DNA of 64,000 nt from Symsagittifera roscoffensis (GCF_963678635.1 NC_087065.1:36545888-36609887), one strand, 5' to 3'; counted from the stretch's first letter, positions 9,583-20,882 are shown. Notes: generated from the sequence alone by a model not told the origin. Program-made: numbers and translations.

Positions 9583-12500
9583 ATGAGTGCTAGGAAAAGT
9601 CTTCCGCCTCGACTGGCAAATCGAGCGGCAAACGGAGGAGGAGGGGCAAATGCGGCACCCTCCATGTACTCCTCGAGTGGAGGGATCCCCGAGACTCAAT
9701 ACAGACAATTTCAACAATACCAGCATCATCACCATGGCTCCTCAGTGTCGTACAGTCCCCACTCACGTGACACATACCATGATGACCAGAAGTTGAGTGG
9801 ACTTCTGAGAAAGATGATGCGAGACGAAGTCACCACTCGCACCCTGGCGCCTGATTTGAAGTTGCTGCGCGAGTACATTGAAAACCCGATGAACGCCAGA
9901 TCGGTTCTGAAACAAGCCGAATCATCCATGAACAAATTACAGGAGCTGTATTACAAGGAAATCAATAAAGCTATTAAAATTGAGGTGGCAGAATTGATTG
10001 GTATACTAGGGTGCTCGTTAAGCAGAATGGATCCTTTCAAATTTTCCAAGTGGATTTTCAACTGTATTTACGGGGCGCCGAGTGATCAAGTCAAAACGTT
10101 CTACCTTTTGTCATTACAAAGAGCAATTGAGTTGGACCTGAAAGTTCCGGAGCATTCGAGAATTTGTGACGTCATACAGGAATGTGCCGACAACTTGTGC
10201 AAAATTTTGTCTGAAGTTGACGAATGTGAAATGTTGATATCTGTTGTGAACTGCCTGCTGGTTATAGCATCAGCATACAATAACTCTTTGCTCCCTCATT
10301 TCGAGGAGCTGATGGACATTCTGATTGGCTGGCGACTTGAGCCAGCAACATCTTCAAAAATTGTCAGTTTTACCACAAAAGCTTTGCTTGGTTTTGGGGA
10401 TTTTTGGGTATCGAACGCAGAGCATACTATTAAAATTATTGGTCAGTTCATTGATGACATTGAGGCGTACAGAAGTGATTTCAGCAAATTGGACACGGAT
10501 GAAAGTTCAAATTGCGACCTTTACAGAGAGAAATGTGACATCATTGCCAAAGTTATCGATCTAATCAACGTTTTTGGAGTGCTAACGAAATCCTTGAAAC
10601 AGAATGTTTTGTCTGTTTTGTTCAAACAAGTTATTCAAAAATCCTTGAAGAGAATTTTAGTTTGTGTTTGTTCTTTATGCGCCACGAATTATAGCTATTC
10701 ACTTGTGAAACAAGCAAATTCAGTTTTAACTGAAATAATTGGCTCATCCCCTGCTCTGATAATTGGAGAAAGTTCAACTGATCAAGGTAGCACAGACACG
10801 TTGACAGAATCAGTGTTCAACTATATGTTTGAATTATTTTCATTAGACCCGGGTTGTACGATCGATATAATCTCAAGTTGTATCGAAACTTTGAGTGAAG
10901 TTGTTAAAGTCAGCTCCGGTGAAATCTCTTTGCCTTTATTTGAAGCTCTTCTAGTCGACAACAAAACGTTCCGAAAATACAGATGCTGCGAAAATGAGCA
11001 AATTGTCTCGTTATGTTTGGACCTGTACGAGAATATATTAGCGATCAAAGATGTCCCTTCATTAGAGACGGTGTACAAAATCATGCTTTCTGAAATACAG
11101 GCCTGTGCCCATTGTTTAATGGACAAAGCATCACAGCAAAGAAATGGCGATACTGACTTGACTAAATCAAGCTTTTCCAATTTTCAAATCATCTCGGAAA
11201 TTTCGGATCCTTATCACTTTGTACCCGAAATTGATGTGCAAAATGCGGTCGAAATAATTGAGTTCAATCTAACCGCATTATCGCCTCTGAGCTCCCAAAA
11301 AAGTTCCCTGATTGTAAATTACGCTCTAAAGCCATCCTTGTTTAACCTGTTTTGCAAAAAGTTGAGGGTCTTATGTGTTGAATACAGTTACGCGTACCCT
11401 GAAATTCAGTATTCAATTCTAAGCTTATTGTATAGACATGCATTGGCGAGTAATTATTTTGTAGCTAGTTGTAGTACCGGATCGTCGAAAAATTCACCCG
11501 TGGCTCAAAACACGTTCAGTTTTTCCCAGCCGACAAGAAAGCATTTTTTCCACGTATGCGAATTGTTGACTGCTTGTTTAACTCTTAAACAGAGTAACCC
11601 TGACTCTTTGTCTCTTATTTTGACTTGGATGTCGGAAATCGTGGAAACAATGGCACAGGAATCGTTGTTGGATTCAAATCGAGCCAAGAAAATTTTGGCC
11701 AGTGAAGTTTTCGAAAAGTTAGCTATAGCCGCGACCGAAGGCATAAGTGTCACAACTTCAGTGGAAGCTCACGAATGTTTTGTGAATTTTGTTCTTGGAC
11801 TGCTCAAGTTCGAAAATTTGTCTGAAAAAATCATGAACACCTTATCAACGTTGACTTTATCCATGCTTCTTAGCAGTCAGCCCGATCTTGTCGAAGTCTA
11901 CTCGAAATTACTGCTATGCCTTCCCATTGGCTGTTTTGGAAATTCAAAACTAGTCTCTAAGGATTTGAAATCTGTGCTGTGTTATGAGCGAAAAACTTCC
12001 AAAAAAGACTTGATGAAGTTTGAGCCCAGCTCAAAAATTCTACCATACGATTTCAAGTTCATTTTGAGTGGGGTTTTCACGGAAATTGACACTCGACAGC
12101 AAGTGCATGGTAACAATCTTGAAGTTTTTTTCCATAGATACGCTGATAAAAGCTCAATTATAACATTCAGAGATGTTCCTTGGAGGGTTCATGTTCAATT
12201 TCTGGACGTGTGTTGGTTCTATGCCTTGTGGGAAATGGCCAATTTATGCATTACGGGAAAACTTAAGACGGCGTTGGGAAAAGCAAGTGAGACTTTCGCT
12301 GACTTTGAAAGTGTTTTGCGGTCACATTGTGCAAAAGTTCGGGGAATTAGTATGGAAAAGCAGATCTGGCGGTCTCTTAACATCGATAATCTTGAATGTT
12401 TTGGCAAGCCGCAAAGAATGCTGCTTTTTCTGGACTGTCTTGAAAAGCAAATTTATAACGCAAGCGAAGGCTTAGTCTGCAGTCTGCCCGTTGCGAATAA

Positions 12501-15500
12501 AGCGGCAAGGACTTTCTTTCGAACCAATCGAGACGTTTGTAAAATTTGGTACAAACAAATAAGAGTTCACGCCGCATGCCTTGCACAAGCAGTTCACCGC
12601 CCAGCATCGGTAATTCATCATGTTACGTCATATTTCGCCGAACTACAAAACAACGAAAAAACACACCCTGATCAAATCATGGAGCTCTGTTTGATGCTTT
12701 ATTGGGCTTACATTGAATGTTCTGCTCATGAGGAAATTCAAGGGTTCAACATTTATTTCCAAAAGCGATTTGGGAGACAATTTCCTTACTCCGAGTTGTT
12801 TTTGCTACAAGCAAACGGGTCATATGAAGACGCAATGTATCTATATGCTTGTAAACTGAACGGAAAAGACCCTGAGTTTGATTTGGCGAATAGCAAGTCT
12901 GTCGGTCTTCTGCAAACACCACCCGACAAAACGTCGGAGTTCTCTGAAAAGTCGCCCGTTTTGATGAGATTTGTTTTCAAACAGATCGCTTCAATCGCTG
13001 AATCTTTGAAGTGTTTCGAGGAGTTCAATCAATTTTGCGAAAATTTCAGTGAAAAGAATAAAAATAATGATGAGCTCAACTTTGCAAGGCTGAGAGAAAA
13101 TGAGTTGCAGCGCGTCAAAGTTATGCAAAGTTTTGACTCATTGGATTTTTTGAGCACCGAGAGAACATTAGAAAAGATCTTTGCTTCCAGTGACCAACAA
13201 AAGCCACAGGAATCCATTCTTTGCTGTGTCCCGGAATGGAACATGGATAATTTGTGTCGGGGCATAGACTTGACTTTAACAGAACAGTTGAACAATTTAA
13301 TGCTGAGCAAGTTAGACGAGTTCAAATTAGGCGGCATTTCACCGGAGAAATCATTCGGATCTGAAGACCTACTGGGTGACGTAGAACGTGTACTTGCTTG
13401 GACGGCTGGCCAATATTCGAGTTCTGTTTCTAAAACGGCGGCAAATAAATTACTTTGTCACGGCAAAACCATTGCAATGTTACGTGAACTGAAAGAAGAA
13501 GAGCCTAAACTAGAGCTATACAAAAATGTAATCCAGTTCCCGAAAAAAGGATCGCATGCTGATTTAAACCAAATAGACTCTTGTTTTCGAGGCTTGCAGA
13601 TCGAAAAGCTGAAACGAAGATTGATTGAAAATGAAGGCTTTCTTTTGGATCCACGTGGAGATCTGTTGATTGGAAGTAATTTGAGACAGAACAATTGTAG
13701 CTTAAATCTGATCCGTACTTTGCGCAAGTCAGGGTGTCCCAAGGTAGCTTCTCAGATACTACTGAATTCTGAATGCAGCCAGTTTGTTCAAATGGAGAAA
13801 TCAACTTTGGTTAGCAAGTTGAAAGAAAACTTCAAATTAAACTTGAACGATTCATCAATGGTGCGAATAGAATTGAACCAAATTAAAGAATCTGCCAAAT
13901 TGCAATCGATTTTTGGTGAGCTTTCAGGCGCTTGCTATAAATTGAGCTCCTTAATTTTACTCTTTATGAAGAACGCACAAATTGGCGATTCCAGTTTCAT
14001 ATCGTCAACTATTTCGAATCTGGTGAAGATTCTGAGCTCAGAAAACGGGAAGAGTATAAACCTCGAGGCATCGAGCGAAAATTTCAGTCCTCTTGGAAAA
14101 CTTTGCTCAGATTTGGGAGAATTGATAGGTACAACTGCTCATTTTCAGCCGTTGGCGGAAGCTATCACAGGGAACACGTCCATTGACAAACGGGAAGCGA
14201 CCATTGCTGCTTTACATTACCTGTCCATAGGATTTGAACCAGAGTGTAGCAAAACGTGGTACAGGTTGGCATCATGGAGTTTTAAGTTCGGTAAGAAAGC
14301 TGTGACTCAAGCCTGCAGTCAAACTCAACTATTGACGCCTCAAGAGTTGATTGAAGTGAACGCGTTCTTGGAGTTATGCATGACTGATGCAACGAAACGA
14401 AGCAAAGTTGTTGAAATATTGCAGAAGCCGCATTTCAATGCACTGCAAGATGAAGATATAGTTGTGAATGAGGCGGGAGCGCTTTGTTCAGATGGTAGAC
14501 AAGCAGTGAGACGACAAGTTCTAGCAGTTGCAGAAGAATTGGAAAATGTCCCTGCGTTTGACCATATTATGAAAGTCTGGCAGAATGCGTGTGATCGTAT
14601 TTTTGGTATGTACAAGCTTGCAACTAACAGTTATTTCAAATACTTGACGTTGGATTCTAATTTGAGCGATGATTCTCATGTAACAGCGACGCTACGTTTG
14701 TTGAGGGTTCTTGTAAATCATGCATGGGAACTCCAAGGTTGCCTGGAGTCCGGACTGACGTCAACTCCTACTAAACCATGGCGTGTGATAATCCCGCAGC
14801 TTTTCTCAAGGCTAAACCATCCGGAAACGTACGTTAGGAAAAGTGTAACGGACCTCCTGAAGCGAATAGCCTCCGAAACTCCGCATCTAATTGTGTACCC
14901 AGTAATAGTTGGCTGCGAGCAAAAAATATCGGAGGGCAAAATACGATCCAAATCTGGGCGTCTAATTACCGATGGCACCAAATTACAAGAGTCACAAGAA
15001 GAGCCAGAAAGGAAAAATTCAGTGGCAGATACGGACTCAGAGTTCGGAGGAGCTGAGGGACGCATTGACAAAGAGTCCAGCGCTGGATCACAGTCACTGA
15101 TGACGTCGGAAACGAACGACGGTAACGATATGGAGATCCTGCATGTTGAAGACGTTGAAAACGAGCTATCAGATATGCGTCTGATCGATGGATCACAAGA
15201 TGCAATCCAGGATAAGGATGATGCTGAAGATGAAGACGAGGAAGTTGACCTGAATGACCTTTACTCCAGCCGAGCTGAGATTGAGCATTGCTATAGCGTT
15301 TTGCTGGAAACTGTCAGCCAATGTGATTTACAGTTAGTTTCAGACTTGAAGTTATTCGTCGATGAGCTCAGAAGAGTTAGTTTGTTGTGGGATGAACTTT
15401 GGATGTCCGCGTTCATGTACTACTCAAACGAAGCCATGAAAGCAATTAATGCGATTGAGTACGAACGAAAACGATTGGATAAGATCAAGTCGCTTAATAA

Positions 15501-18500
15501 TGCGGAGAAGCAAACAATTTTGACGGCCAAATACTCGGCTTTTATGAACCCGGTGATTTTTGTCTTCGAACAGATATTAGAACTAACGGACAAAACTCCG
15601 GAAACTAACCATGAAAACTGGTTTGTTTCAACATTCCTAGAGAGAATAAAAGAAGCCTTGGATATGTTGAAGAAGCCTGAAAATATTCGAAAGCCAGCAC
15701 TCGCTTGGGAACCCTTTAATTTACTGTACCAAGAGCTATCGACAAGAACATCCAAAAAGTCATCTTTGAATCTACAACTTCGTTCAATTGCTCCCAAACT
15801 GTTTATGCTGAAAAATACAAGCGTGCCTTTAATCCTAAGCGAAACGTCTGATTTAATAACAGTGCAATCATTCAAAGACGAAATAGTGATTATGCCCACA
15901 AAGACGAAACCGAAGAAAATTTCCATTTTAGGAAATAACGGTGTCAATTATTCCTACCTGTTCAAGGGACTGGAAGATTTACACTTAGACGAAAGAATAA
16001 TGCAGTTCTTGACAATTGTCAACACAATGTTTGATAAAGACAATCGAACTGCAAACAATTGTTTCTACAGAGCCAGGAACTATGCCGTTACTCCGCTAGG
16101 ACCAAGATCAGGTCTTATTCAGTGGGTCGATGGAGCTGTGCCTTTGTTCGGACTCTATAAAAAGTGGCAACAGCGTGAAGCGTATGCGGCGGCGTTGAAA
16201 AAACAAGCTTTAGCGTCTGCCGCTGCTACTGCAACGTCATCTGCATCCGCGCAAGGAACAACGGCTGCACCCAAAGCACCTCCACAAGACTCTAGTAGCA
16301 ATGTAGTCCAAGTACCTCCAGTTCCGAAACCAAGCGAAATGTTCCAAGAAAAAATATCCAAATGTCTGGTAGCAAGTGGTCTTTCGGATAGTTTACCAAG
16401 AAGAGACTGGCCTCTGAAAGTAGTAAGGCAAGTGCTAGATGAGTTGGAACGTGAGACGCCTAACTATCTGCTGTGGCGAGAAATGTGGTGTAGCTGCTCC
16501 AACTCAGATGAATGGTGGCTAATGACGCAGCAGTACAACAGCTGCAACGCGCTCATGAGTATAGTTGGTTACGTAATCGGCCTCGGCGATCGTCATTTGG
16601 ACAATATTTTGGTGGATTTGAACTCGGGAGAACTTGTCCACATCGACTACAACGTCTGCTTTGAAAAGGGAAAGAATCTTCGTGTGCCGGAAAAAGTTGC
16701 ATTTAGACTGACGCAGAATCTAGTGGCAGCCTTAGGTGTCACGGGCTATGAGGGCAAGTTTCGAATTGTGGCTGAAAATGTGATGAAAACACTGAAAAAA
16801 GGAAGAGAAACATTATTGACATTGTTAGAAGCATTTGTTTATGACCCTTTAGTTGATTGGACAACTCATTCTTCGGATCTGGGAGGCTTCATGGGAGCAT
16901 TGCAATTCAAAAAGAACAATGAAAATCTAAAAAGGGACAAAAGGAATCTGGATTTTGGCGTGTCCTTCAGCTTGCTTAGCGCAAAAATTGTCGAAATTAA
17001 GTCTTCATGGCTGAAAAATTGCGATGATATCATAAATGTTTTAAAACTGATCCCAAATCATTTCCAAAATTTACAATTAAGCCTAAATGCTCATTTGGAG
17101 AAGGAAAAGCAGCGAAGTGTTGTTCAAAAAGCACAGTTGTATCTGAAAGAAGCCGCAGGCGACATGGAGCACTTTTTTTGGAGTTTAGAAAAACGAGATT
17201 CGAATGCGGCGTTCTATCAAAGCATAGAAGACGAATTCAATGTCAAACTAGACACGCATTTAACATTGTGTGTAGCTACGTTGCAAAAATTTATGGAAGC
17301 TTACTCGAATGGTCACAGACTGTTTTTGATGAACATTTTGGCTGATTTTGAGGAGACTCCGGCAAATGCGGTGCCACCTGCAGGGTATTTAGAAAGTAGG
17401 ACATATCTGGCTAGCGTGCATCAGCTGCAGCTGCTTGAGGATTGCGAATCAACAGACACAGAATGTATGAAAGTGTTCATATCTCAAAACTCCGCTTGTC
17501 TCCAGCTTGCTAAGTTATTAACCGAATACCTTTCAGTCATCCAGCAAGTAGAAGCGCCAAACAATTTGCTTCAAAATTTGATAAAAACTTTGCAAAAGAT
17601 GAGAACAGAAATGACGACCCTTAGCGAAAATGAAGATGAAAATGCGACACAGAATCGAGTTTCGTGTACAGAACAACTTAAAGCTGTAATTGAGCAACCT
17701 GTTAGTTTAGCGTATTTTGCAGTCGACGTTGACAACAATTTGATAAGTGAATTGAGAACCCTGAATGATTCGGTGGTTCGTCTAAGCAGCAAACTGCTGC
17801 CCTTGTCTCAAAACGTGGACCTTGACGAGTCTAAAAGTGCGCTAAGCAAGCGTCTTATGGTGTTTATTTCGACCAAACCTAAAGAGTACTCGAACGCTAC
17901 AGCTTCTGTTGTTTTACACTATCTTGCTACTTTTGCTAGTCAGTACATGCATATGGAAGTCGCGGCTTTTGAAGCAACAGATGAAGCTTTGAAGAATTCC
18001 AAATCTGTAGGAGGGGATTGGTTCTTGGACGAAATTGAATCGCTTGCTGGAACCCTCAAAACTCTATCAACGTTTGTCCAGTACTACATAAACTTAGGCG
18101 CGGAATTTGAGAAGCTATCATCGCAGCATGTCAATCCATTGATTGCATCGCTGTCCATTTACACATCTTTACTTGAATTTTATCAGTCTGTGGCTGCGGA
18201 AACTATGCCAGAAGTTTTCGCCCTGCTTCTTGCGGCGGAGTATACGTCCGAAATGTTTGATGATTTGGATTCAAAATTGAGCAACATCGAGAAAGAATCT
18301 GAAAGCTTGATAGCAGAAATAGAGGCTGTAGGGTTTGAAGATGCAGTCAAACGTGCAGAGATCTCGAGTAAACTTGAACTTCTTGTGGAAGCGGTGACGT
18401 CGTTGCCTAATACTCTAGAAACTGTGTTGTCCCTGGTGTTTCAAGCGTTCAACAGGTTGTCGAACCAACTGGAAACCTTGATGCATTTGTGTTCGCAAAG

Positions 18501-20526
18501 TGAAGCGCCACCAGAAATGCTCAGCATGTTGCCACATTTCAAAGTCCTCAAAGTGTCCGAACAAGTCCAAAAAGTATTGACTGTAGACATTAAGTCTTCG
18601 CTTAATGCAAAAACTTGGCTCAAGTGCTGCTCCATTAAAGCGCTATCAGGGTTCGTAAGATCGATACTAACAACTGTGAATGTTGTTAAAAATTTGAAAT
18701 TGAGTGGTAGCACTAAAGAACGTCCTCAAACTATAGCTCATGACGTTTTGCATTGCTTGGACCCAGTAGCTTTGTTCGTGTCTTCGTTTGTTCGAAAGCA
18801 AGTTATAGGGTTACCTTCAGCGTGCATTGCCCATTTTATACTGCACTGTGCTACAGCTCTTGGTGTAGGTTCGGCTGTTGATTTTTGCGACTATTCTTCA
18901 GATCGAGACGGTGTGGAGGATGTTAAACTGGAGCTCATAGATCAAAAAGTGAGATCTTCTCTTAAAAATAGACTAGAAATACCTGAGAATTGTTTCACTC
19001 AGGTATTTGCGCTTTTTGCCGACCTTGAAGCTTGTTGCAGACAGGGCACTCAAGTTGTGAGTATCGAGAACCAACTAGTGTTGTATCGCAGACAGTTCCA
19101 GCTTCTGAGAACTATTACCACCAAGTTCGAATGGTCATACTACCACATGCTGGTCCTAGGAGGAAAGCCCGTGATTGATTTAATGAGTAACAGCAGGTTT
19201 TCGGCGCTAGAGAATATCAAAACAAAAGTGATCGAGTTGACTAACCTAAATGCTCAAATGGTTACTAATCTTCAGACACTAAAAACGAAGGAAGATAAAA
19301 TTGAAGCAAGGTTGAAATGGTCGGCAGGGCTATACAAAGATTCACTCGCCAAATTTTCCTCTTTGAAATCTGCTCGCGAAGTTTTTCTGCAAGGTAGAGT
19401 AACAAAAGTTGAAGAGCTCCTGTTGTCCTCGAAGTTATTGCTGCAGTTCGAAGAGTTGCAAACTTGGGCGCCTCAAAGCGTGCAACTGTTCACATCGGGT
19501 TGCCAAGAATTGATTGAGCTGGGTGAGAAATTGAACGCCTATAGAGGTCGAAAAGTGGACATCTCGCCTGTTGAAAAATTCATAGTTAGTAAGTTGAACA
19601 TCTCGGCAATGAAAGTGAAATCGAACGAAGAAACAAGAGCGAGTTTATTGAATAATCTTCAAAGCGATGACAAACAAGCGAAGCTTCTCGTCGATTCAAC
19701 ATGGCAAGCGTTGTTAAAAACCAGAGATGATTTGAAAGTATCTGTTCAGCCATTGAAACTGGCACTGAGTACTCACAATGCAACTATGAAAGATTTGAAA
19801 CTTTTAATGAGGCCCTTAAACAAAGACGATTTAGCTACAAATGAATCGCTGAAAGCAATTTTCAACCAAGTTAGACAATATGTGATCACGCATAATCAGT
19901 TTACAGATAACGTCAGCCAATTTTATTCAACAGTTAATCCAGTATTGGCAAATATAGCCATGTTAAAACGAGATCAACACCCTTTGGAGAAACTCACCGA
20001 AATTGTTCGAACTCTAACTGAAATTACGCCAGCCATTTATGCAGATTTACTTTCACTCAATCAACCTTTGACCAAACTGAAGCATAACGACAATCTGAAA
20101 GAGGTAAGTTCAGGTCTGAAAAATGTGAAAGGACTTCAAGCTTTGCATGAGTTTGGAATCAGTAAGGAAAGTAAACTGTTTTCCTCGTCGACTTCTAGTG
20201 CAAGGTTGTTGAGTCCAGCGAGACGCAACCCTGGATCTGTACCGAAAGCAACTACAAGTGGAACTGGCGGTTTGGAAATTATCAAACGGGATCCGAGAAC
20301 TGGAAAGGCTTTGCAGGAGCGTAATACGTATGCCATATCAGTATGGAGAAAAGTGAGGTCGAAATTAGACGGCGTTGTTGAGAGTTCAGAGGGGGCGACA
20401 TCAGCAGTTCCGATTGGAGTTACCAAACGAATGAACGTGAATGAGCAAGTGGATTTTATTATAAAGGAAGCGGTAGACCCAAATAACTTGGCCCAAATGT
20501 ACGAAGGGTGGACGGCTTGGGTTTGA
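9583..20526 (+). CDS. SMG1: SMG1, PIK-related kinase of nonsense-mediated mRNA decay
   Basis: SMG1 phosphorylates UPF1 on stalled terminating ribosomes, with SMG8 and SMG9 as partners, in the cytoplasm. The ORF is 3,647 aa, close to the about 3,660 aa of vertebrate SMG1, and has no intron. Residues about 1-60 are low complexity with a short His run. Helical HEAT/FAT-type sequence follows to about 1800, then an acidic Ser/Glu-rich linker (about 1807-1893). The kinase domain (about 2095-2430) shows TKTKPKK, FKGLEDLHLDERIMQF (2127 on), the catalytic loop GLGDRHLDN (Asp2336, Asn2341) and HIDYN (Asp2355). An Ala/Pro-rich insert lies near 2203-2237. The very long spacer after the kinase domain is typical of SMG1. 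The C-terminus is a FATC motif ending YEGWTAWV. The first ATG has G at -3. The catalytic residues are intact, so it should be active. Identification is secure. Confidence 0.97.
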   Translation: MSARKSLPPRLANRAANGGGGANAAPSMYSSSGGIPETQYRQFQQYQHHHHGSSVSYSPHSRDTYHDDQKLSGLLRKMMRDEVTTRTLAPDLKLLREYIENPMNARSVLKQAESSMNKLQELYYKEINKAIKIEVAELIGILGCSLSRMDPFKFSKWIFNCIYGAPSDQVKTFYLLSLQRAIELDLKVPEHSRICDVIQECADNLCKILSEVDECEMLISVVNCLLVIASAYNNSLLPHFEELMDILIGWRLEPATSSKIVSFTTKALLGFGDFWVSNAEHTIKIIGQFIDDIEAYRSDFSKLDTDESSNCDLYREKCDIIAKVIDLINVFGVLTKSLKQNVLSVLFKQVIQKSLKRILVCVCSLCATNYSYSLVKQANSVLTEIIGSSPALIIGESSTDQGSTDTLTESVFNYMFELFSLDPGCTIDIISSCIETLSEVVKVSSGEISLPLFEALLVDNKTFRKYRCCENEQIVSLCLDLYENILAIKDVPSLETVYKIMLSEIQACAHCLMDKASQQRNGDTDLTKSSFSNFQIISEISDPYHFVPEIDVQNAVEIIEFNLTALSPLSSQKSSLIVNYALKPSLFNLFCKKLRVLCVEYSYAYPEIQYSILSLLYRHALASNYFVASCSTGSSKNSPVAQNTFSFSQPTRKHFFHVCELLTACLTLKQSNPDSLSLILTWMSEIVETMAQESLLDSNRAKKILASEVFEKLAIAATEGISVTTSVEAHECFVNFVLGLLKFENLSEKIMNTLSTLTLSMLLSSQPDLVEVYSKLLLCLPIGCFGNSKLVSKDLKSVLCYERKTSKKDLMKFEPSSKILPYDFKFILSGVFTEIDTRQQVHGNNLEVFFHRYADKSSIITFRDVPWRVHVQFLDVCWFYALWEMANLCITGKLKTALGKASETFADFESVLRSHCAKVRGISMEKQIWRSLNIDNLECFGKPQRMLLFLDCLEKQIYNASEGLVCSLPVANKAARTFFRTNRDVCKIWYKQIRVHAACLAQAVHRPASVIHHVTSYFAELQNNEKTHPDQIMELCLMLYWAYIECSAHEEIQGFNIYFQKRFGRQFPYSELFLLQANGSYEDAMYLYACKLNGKDPEFDLANSKSVGLLQTPPDKTSEFSEKSPVLMRFVFKQIASIAESLKCFEEFNQFCENFSEKNKNNDELNFARLRENELQRVKVMQSFDSLDFLSTERTLEKIFASSDQQKPQESILCCVPEWNMDNLCRGIDLTLTEQLNNLMLSKLDEFKLGGISPEKSFGSEDLLGDVERVLAWTAGQYSSSVSKTAANKLLCHGKTIAMLRELKEEEPKLELYKNVIQFPKKGSHADLNQIDSCFRGLQIEKLKRRLIENEGFLLDPRGDLLIGSNLRQNNCSLNLIRTLRKSGCPKVASQILLNSECSQFVQMEKSTLVSKLKENFKLNLNDSSMVRIELNQIKESAKLQSIFGELSGACYKLSSLILLFMKNAQIGDSSFISSTISNLVKILSSENGKSINLEASSENFSPLGKLCSDLGELIGTTAHFQPLAEAITGNTSIDKREATIAALHYLSIGFEPECSKTWYRLASWSFKFGKKAVTQACSQTQLLTPQELIEVNAFLELCMTDATKRSKVVEILQKPHFNALQDEDIVVNEAGALCSDGRQAVRRQVLAVAEELENVPAFDHIMKVWQNACDRIFGMYKLATNSYFKYLTLDSNLSDDSHVTATLRLLRVLVNHAWELQGCLESGLTSTPTKPWRVIIPQLFSRLNHPETYVRKSVTDLLKRIASETPHLIVYPVIVGCEQKISEGKIRSKSGRLITDGTKLQESQEEPERKNSVADTDSEFGGAEGRIDKESSAGSQSLMTSETNDGNDMEILHVEDVENELSDMRLIDGSQDAIQDKDDAEDEDEEVDLNDLYSSRAEIEHCYSVLLETVSQCDLQLVSDLKLFVDELRRVSLLWDELWMSAFMYYSNEAMKAINAIEYERKRLDKIKSLNNAEKQTILTAKYSAFMNPVIFVFEQILELTDKTPETNHENWFVSTFLERIKEALDMLKKPENIRKPALAWEPFNLLYQELSTRTSKKSSLNLQLRSIAPKLFMLKNTSVPLILSETSDLITVQSFKDEIVIMPTKTKPKKISILGNNGVNYSYLFKGLEDLHLDERIMQFLTIVNTMFDKDNRTANNCFYRARNYAVTPLGPRSGLIQWVDGAVPLFGLYKKWQQREAYAAALKKQALASAAATATSSASAQGTTAAPKAPPQDSSSNVVQVPPVPKPSEMFQEKISKCLVASGLSDSLPRRDWPLKVVRQVLDELERETPNYLLWREMWCSCSNSDEWWLMTQQYNSCNALMSIVGYVIGLGDRHLDNILVDLNSGELVHIDYNVCFEKGKNLRVPEKVAFRLTQNLVAALGVTGYEGKFRIVAENVMKTLKKGRETLLTLLEAFVYDPLVDWTTHSSDLGGFMGALQFKKNNENLKRDKRNLDFGVSFSLLSAKIVEIKSSWLKNCDDIINVLKLIPNHFQNLQLSLNAHLEKEKQRSVVQKAQLYLKEAAGDMEHFFWSLEKRDSNAAFYQSIEDEFNVKLDTHLTLCVATLQKFMEAYSNGHRLFLMNILADFEETPANAVPPAGYLESRTYLASVHQLQLLEDCESTDTECMKVFISQNSACLQLAKLLTEYLSVIQQVEAPNNLLQNLIKTLQKMRTEMTTLSENEDENATQNRVSCTEQLKAVIEQPVSLAYFAVDVDNNLISELRTLNDSVVRLSSKLLPLSQNVDLDESKSALSKRLMVFISTKPKEYSNATASVVLHYLATFASQYMHMEVAAFEATDEALKNSKSVGGDWFLDEIESLAGTLKTLSTFVQYYINLGAEFEKLSSQHVNPLIASLSIYTSLLEFYQSVAAETMPEVFALLLAAEYTSEMFDDLDSKLSNIEKESESLIAEIEAVGFEDAVKRAEISSKLELLVEAVTSLPNTLETVLSLVFQAFNRLSNQLETLMHLCSQSEAPPEMLSMLPHFKVLKVSEQVQKVLTVDIKSSLNAKTWLKCCSIKALSGFVRSILTTVNVVKNLKLSGSTKERPQTIAHDVLHCLDPVALFVSSFVRKQVIGLPSACIAHFILHCATALGVGSAVDFCDYSSDRDGVEDVKLELIDQKVRSSLKNRLEIPENCFTQVFALFADLEACCRQGTQVVSIENQLVLYRRQFQLLRTITTKFEWSYYHMLVLGGKPVIDLMSNSRFSALENIKTKVIELTNLNAQMVTNLQTLKTKEDKIEARLKWSAGLYKDSLAKFSSLKSAREVFLQGRVTKVEELLLSSKLLLQFEELQTWAPQSVQLFTSGCQELIELGEKLNAYRGRKVDISPVEKFIVSKLNISAMKVKSNEETRASLLNNLQSDDKQAKLLVDSTWQALLKTRDDLKVSVQPLKLALSTHNATMKDLKLLMRPLNKDDLATNESLKAIFNQVRQYVITHNQFTDNVSQFYSTVNPVLANIAMLKRDQHPLEKLTEIVRTLTEITPAIYADLLSLNQPLTKLKHNDNLKEVSSGLKNVKGLQALHEFGISKESKLFSSSTSSARLLSPARRNPGSVPKATTSGTGGLEIIKRDPRTGKALQERNTYAISVWRKVRSKLDGVVESSEGATSAVPIGVTKRMNVNEQVDFIIKEAVDPNNLAQMYEGWTAWV

Positions 20527-20608
20527 AGGGTTTTTCGAAGCTGAATTGACCGAGCGAATATTGTATGAGGTTTGACTGAAGAAACGGCGAAGAATTAGGA
20601 AACAACGG

Positions 20609-20627
20609 CTGTCATGCTGCATGACAG
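20609..20627 (+). other. Perfect 8-bp hairpin in the SMG1 3' UTR
   Basis: CTGTCATG-CTG-CATGACAG, 83 bases after the stop codon. No T run follows. It could be an RNA-protein or processing element. Confidence 0.5.
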
Positions 20628-20882
20628 ACGAGAGCTATGTTGAAGATCCAGAAAGATCATCGTAGTTGATGAAACTAAGAAATAATAATTTAATAAGTAA
20701 ACTGAAACTGCCGATTTTTGAACGAAATCTCAGAATTGAGCCAATTCACATACGACAATTATTTTGATGTCAAGATCCCTAAAATTATTTATGTGAGAAA
20801 TGTTGCCATCATCCAAAGTTGCTTTTGTTGCACAAACATACCTTACTTTTTGAATGAACCATGATTGCGAAATTGGTTTCAT

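Noticed and set aside
9590-9775. CRISPR-like or prokaryotic operon interpretation of the repeats and close genes
   Set aside because: Introns, MED1, SMG1 and hAT/MULE elements make the DNA clearly animal; no spaced direct-repeat array exists.
15420-15947. 175-codon minus-strand ORF inside SMG1
   Set aside because: Shadow of the SMG1 reading frame, like the other antisense frames across 9.6-20.5 kb and 41-44.4 kb.
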